Below, piece by piece: positions 8,238 through 10,529 of a stretch of 10,529 bases of DNA. The stretch is from positions 1-10,529 of the forward strand of contig CAAGML010000153.1 in assembly GCA_900771035.1 (NCBI GenBank). Direction: 5' to 3'. This DNA comes from Bacteroidales bacterium (GTDB lineage Bacteria; Bacteroidota; Bacteroidia; Bacteroidales; Paludibacteraceae). Within the stretch, counting starts at the first letter, position 1. Each line of letters opens with the position of its first letter. A model generated the notes under the pieces. That model did no database searches and had not been told where the DNA came from. It was given only the letters and a program-made list of their open reading frames with translations. The translations under genes were made by a program, and so were the position numbers.

Positions 8238-9488
8238 ATGAGATACAGACTGTTAATATTACTACTGCTTACTGCCGTTTTCGCCACAGCTCAGACCCGC
8301 CAGCAACTGGAGCAGAAAAAGAAAAAGCTGAACCAGGAGATGCAGACCACATCACGCCTTATCAACGAGACCAAGAAATCACGCAAAGGCACTGAGAATA
8401 AGCTCGTTCTCACAAAACAATCCATCCGTCAGGGACAGGAGTACATCAATCTGCTGAACACCGAAATCGACGTACTCAATCACGACATCGACTCAATACA
8501 AGTCTCGCGTGACCAGAATATGCTACGCCTTGAGCAACTGAAAGCCGAATATGCCGTGAATGTACGTCTGCTCTACCGTCAGTCACACCGCAACTCATTC
8601 GCCCTGCTTCTGTATATAATCTCGGCTGATGATTTCACTCAGGGGTTCAGACGTTTCCGTTATCTCCAGAAACTATCCTCACGCCGTAGAGCAAAAGCGC
8701 AGGAAATCAGTGATCTGACAGATTCACTGACTGCCCAGCAAAACCAACTGACCGACACACGCACACAGAAAGAGGTGACAATGAGCGAACGCGAAGTGCA
8801 GCAGCGCAAGTTAGAAAAGCAGCAACGCGAACAGAACAAGCAACTCAATTCGCTGAAGAAAAAAGAGAAGGAGCTGACCGCCAAACAGAAGAAACAGCAG
8901 ACACAAATCAACAAACTCAACAAACAGATTCAAGATGCGATAAATGCCGAGATAGCACGCCAGCAGGCAGAAGCAAAGAAAAAGAAAAACAGCACATCCG
9001 GCACTGCTACCCCGTCAAAAAGCACATCCGAATCTACGACTTTCGAGCTCAGCAAAGAGGAGAAACTCATTGCCGGCAATTTCGAGGCAAACAAGGGTCG
9101 TCTCCCTCGTCCTGTCGAGCGAGGCAACATAACAGGACACTTCGGCGTGCAGCCTCACCCTTATCTCGACAAGGTAACTATCAACAACAAAGGCATATAT
9201 ATCCAGTCCCCTTCCGGCACTGAGGCACGTGCGGTGTTTGAGGGTGTCGTGACTAAAGTATTCTCAATATCAGGCTCCAACCAGTCCGTCATCATACGCC
9301 ACGGCAACTACTCCACTGTCTATTCAAACCTCTCGTCTGTCTATGTGAAGGCTGGAGACAAGGTGACTTCACGCCAGAAAATAGGCAAGATATTCACAGA
9401 CACAGAGAACGGCAACAAGACAGAGCTTTACTTCTTGTTATACAAGGACAAGAATATTCTTAACCCAGAATCATGGTTGACACGATAA
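8238..9488 (+). CDS. envC: EnvC-like murein hydrolase activator (coiled coil plus degenerate LytM/M23 domain)
   Basis: 416 residues, exported: signal peptide with likely cleavage ATA|Q after residue 18. Residues about 20-110 and 150-250 are long charged coiled coils rich in K, Q and E, broken by LLYRQSHRNSFALLLYIISA (111-130), as in EnvC-type proteins. A low-complexity Lys/Ser/Thr linker (247-268) leads to a C-terminal LytM/M23 fold (about 290-416) with RPVERGNITGHFG, GVVTKVF, VIIRHGNYSTVYSNLS, VKAGDKV and a final LNPESWL. The zinc ligands of active M23 peptidases are absent: HxGxD reads NKGIY (317-321), the YAHL histidine is N364, and HLH is ELY (396-398). The domain should therefore be non-enzymatic and activate a separate amidase at the division site, as E. 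coli EnvC does with AmiA and AmiB. No amidase gene is in the window. Confidence 0.88.
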   Translation: MRYRLLILLLLTAVFATAQTRQQLEQKKKKLNQEMQTTSRLINETKKSRKGTENKLVLTKQSIRQGQEYINLLNTEIDVLNHDIDSIQVSRDQNMLRLEQLKAEYAVNVRLLYRQSHRNSFALLLYIISADDFTQGFRRFRYLQKLSSRRRAKAQEISDLTDSLTAQQNQLTDTRTQKEVTMSEREVQQRKLEKQQREQNKQLNSLKKKEKELTAKQKKQQTQINKLNKQIQDAINAEIARQQAEAKKKKNSTSGTATPSKSTSESTTFELSKEEKLIAGNFEANKGRLPRPVERGNITGHFGVQPHPYLDKVTINNKGIYIQSPSGTEARAVFEGVVTKVFSISGSNQSVIIRHGNYSTVYSNLSSVYVKAGDKVTSRQKIGKIFTDTENGNKTELYFLLYKDKNILNPESWLTR

Positions 9489-9507
9489 TAACAAATAAAA
9501 ATATACT

Positions 9508-10443
9508 ATGAAAGAAAGAACTAAAGTTTTAATCATTGGTTCAGGTCCCGCAGGCTACACCGCAGCAATCTATACCAGCCGTGCAGGTCTCAATCCTGTT
9601 CTCTACGAAGGAATGTTATCAGGTGGACAACTCACGCAAACCACTGAGATAGAGAATTTTCCCGGTTATCCAGAAGGCGTTGACGCAAACCAGATGATGA
9701 TGGAAATCCGTCAGCAGGCAGAGCGTTTCGGGGCAGACATCCGCACAGGTGTCGTGACTAAAGTCGATTTCAGCAAGAATCCAAAAGTGGTAACAATCGA
9801 CGAAACCACCGAAATCGAAGCTGACACTGTCATCATAGCAACAGGAGCCTCGGCAAAATATCTCGGTCTTGACGATGAGAAAAAATACATGGGCATGGGT
9901 GTCTCGGCTTGTGCGACATGCGATGGTTTCTTCTACCGCAAGAAAGATGTTGCCGTTGTCGGCGGTGGCGATACCGCCTGCGAAGAGGCGACATACCTTG
10001 CCGGCCTCTGCAACAAGGTTTATCTTATTGTCCGCAAACCTTTCCTTCGTGCCACACAGGTTATGCAGGAGCGTGTGCTGAACAACCCTAAAATCGAGGT
10101 TCTCTTCGAGCATAACACGCTTGGGCTTTTTGGCGAGGATGGCGTTGAGGGTGCACACCTTGTCTATCGCAAAGGACAGCCTGACGAGCAACTCCGCGAC
10201 ATCAAGATTGACGGATTCTTCCTTGCCATAGGTCATCACCCTAACAGCGATGTCTTCCGCGAATATGTCAAGACAGATGCCGAAGGATACATCATCACCG
10301 ATCCTTACCGTCCAACGACCAATGTTCCCGGGGTCTTTGCCGCAGGTGATGTTGCCGACCCTATCTACCGTCAGGCCATAGTAGCCGCAGGCTCAGGCTG
10401 CAAAGCCGCCATGGAGGCAGAGAAATATCTCAAGGAACTCTGA
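9508..10443 (+). CDS. trxB: Thioredoxin-disulfide reductase
   Basis: 311-residue FAD enzyme of the low-molecular-weight type, passing electrons from NADPH to thioredoxin in the cytoplasm. Seen in order: FAD-binding GSGPAG (11-16), SGGQL-x-x-T-x-x-x-ENFPG (38-53), the ATG motif (111-113), redox-active C135-A-T-C138, the second nucleotide-binding motif GGGDTA (152-157) and the FAD motif GVFAAGDVAD (275-284) followed by YRQAIVAAGSG. The NADPH-specificity motif, HRRxxxR in E. coli, reads VRKPFLR here (175-181): the histidine is lost but the basic residues are kept, so NADPH use is still likely. It starts 19 bases after the EnvC-like gene behind an A-rich leader without a Shine-Dalgarno site. No separate promoter is apparent, so read-through from the dut operon is likely. 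Confidence 0.97.
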   Translation: MKERTKVLIIGSGPAGYTAAIYTSRAGLNPVLYEGMLSGGQLTQTTEIENFPGYPEGVDANQMMMEIRQQAERFGADIRTGVVTKVDFSKNPKVVTIDETTEIEADTVIIATGASAKYLGLDDEKKYMGMGVSACATCDGFFYRKKDVAVVGGGDTACEEATYLAGLCNKVYLIVRKPFLRATQVMQERVLNNPKIEVLFEHNTLGLFGEDGVEGAHLVYRKGQPDEQLRDIKIDGFFLAIGHHPNSDVFREYVKTDAEGYIITDPYRPTTNVPGVFAAGDVADPIYRQAIVAAGSGCKAAMEAEKYLKEL

Positions 10444-10490
10444 TACACCTTGTCATACATTCAGGTGAAATTTTTTGAGGCTATAAATTC

Positions 10491-10529
10491 AAGGCTGTTA
10501 CTTTAATTAAGTAGCAGTCTTGTTGTTTA
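10491..10529 (+). terminator. Possible intrinsic terminator after trxB
   Basis: AAGGCTGTTACTT (10491-10503) pairs with AAGTAGCAGTCTT (10509-10521) over 13 positions with two G-U wobbles, with a five-base loop TAATT. The following bases, GTTGTTTA, are U-rich but not a clean tract, and the window ends there. It lies 47 bases after the trxB stop, with no other gene between, which suits a terminator. It could also be a 5' leader structure of the next gene. The rest of this 86-base end segment shows nothing I can assign. Confidence 0.5.

Noticed and set aside
8940..9042. Lys/Ser/Thr-rich stretch in the EnvC-like gene as a possible repeat or frameshift.
   Set aside because: The frame stays open and the sequence is a normal flexible linker between coiled coil and LytM domain.
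9380..9507. Separate promoter for trxB.
   Set aside because: No TTTG-N19-TAnnTTTG match was found in the end of the EnvC-like gene or in the 19-base gap.
9619..10239. Long minus-strand open frame (206 codons) opposite trxB.
   Set aside because: It lies wholly within trxB, and its product has no recognisable motif; it reflects the codon use of the real gene.
10471..10506. Possible promoter TTTTTTG with a TACTTTAA-like -7 element after trxB.
   Set aside because: The -7 element lacks the TTTG end of the Bacteroidota consensus, and it overlaps the hairpin stem.

Overview
The window looks like a chromosomal segment of a Bacteroidota bacterium, most likely order Bacteroidales (gut Bacteroides/Prevotella-like). 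The evidence is a textbook Bacteroidota promoter (TTTG-N19-TAACTTTG) before dut, A-rich leaders in place of Shine-Dalgarno sites, a Bacteroidota-style gene set (dut - TPR protein - DUF4292 lipoprotein - EnvC-like LytM protein) and a V-type ATPase operon of A-B-D-I-K type. All genes lie on the + strand. Coding density is high, base composition is even, and I see no sign of mobile DNA, phage, CRISPR or RNA genes.

Region 1 (1-5099) is the distal part of a V/A-type ATPase operon. It holds the C-terminal part of catalytic subunit A (cut by the window edge), then complete subunits B (non-catalytic), D (central rotor shaft), I (membrane stator/ion channel) and K (c-ring proteolipid). A strong Rho-independent terminator at 5065-5099 ends the unit. 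D and I overlap by the ATGA arrangement. A small heptamer-type repeat, TGGCTAA/AGCCAA, sits between B and D, and an A-rich leader precedes K. Subunit K keeps the residues that bind Na+ in the Enterococcus hirae K-ring, which points to a sodium-coupled rather than proton-coupled machine. No F, C or G homologue is found among the genes seen.

Region 2 (5124-10443) starts at the dut promoter just after that terminator and probably runs as one operon. It encodes dUTPase (nucleotide-pool cleaning), an exported TPR protein of 571 aa, a DUF4292 lipoprotein that resembles LolB in outline, an exported coiled-coil protein with a metal-ligand-less LytM domain (EnvC-like amidase activator), and thioredoxin reductase. 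Gaps are 33, 9, 3 and 19 bases. The middle three genes all act outside the cytoplasm and suggest an envelope-maintenance cluster.

Region 3 (10444-10529) has no gene. It holds a 13-bp hairpin with a 5-nt loop that may end trxB transcription.

I did not find a clearly new system. The points most worth checking are the sodium-site conservation in subunit K, the DUF4292/TPR/EnvC-like module, and the heptamer repeat between B and D.
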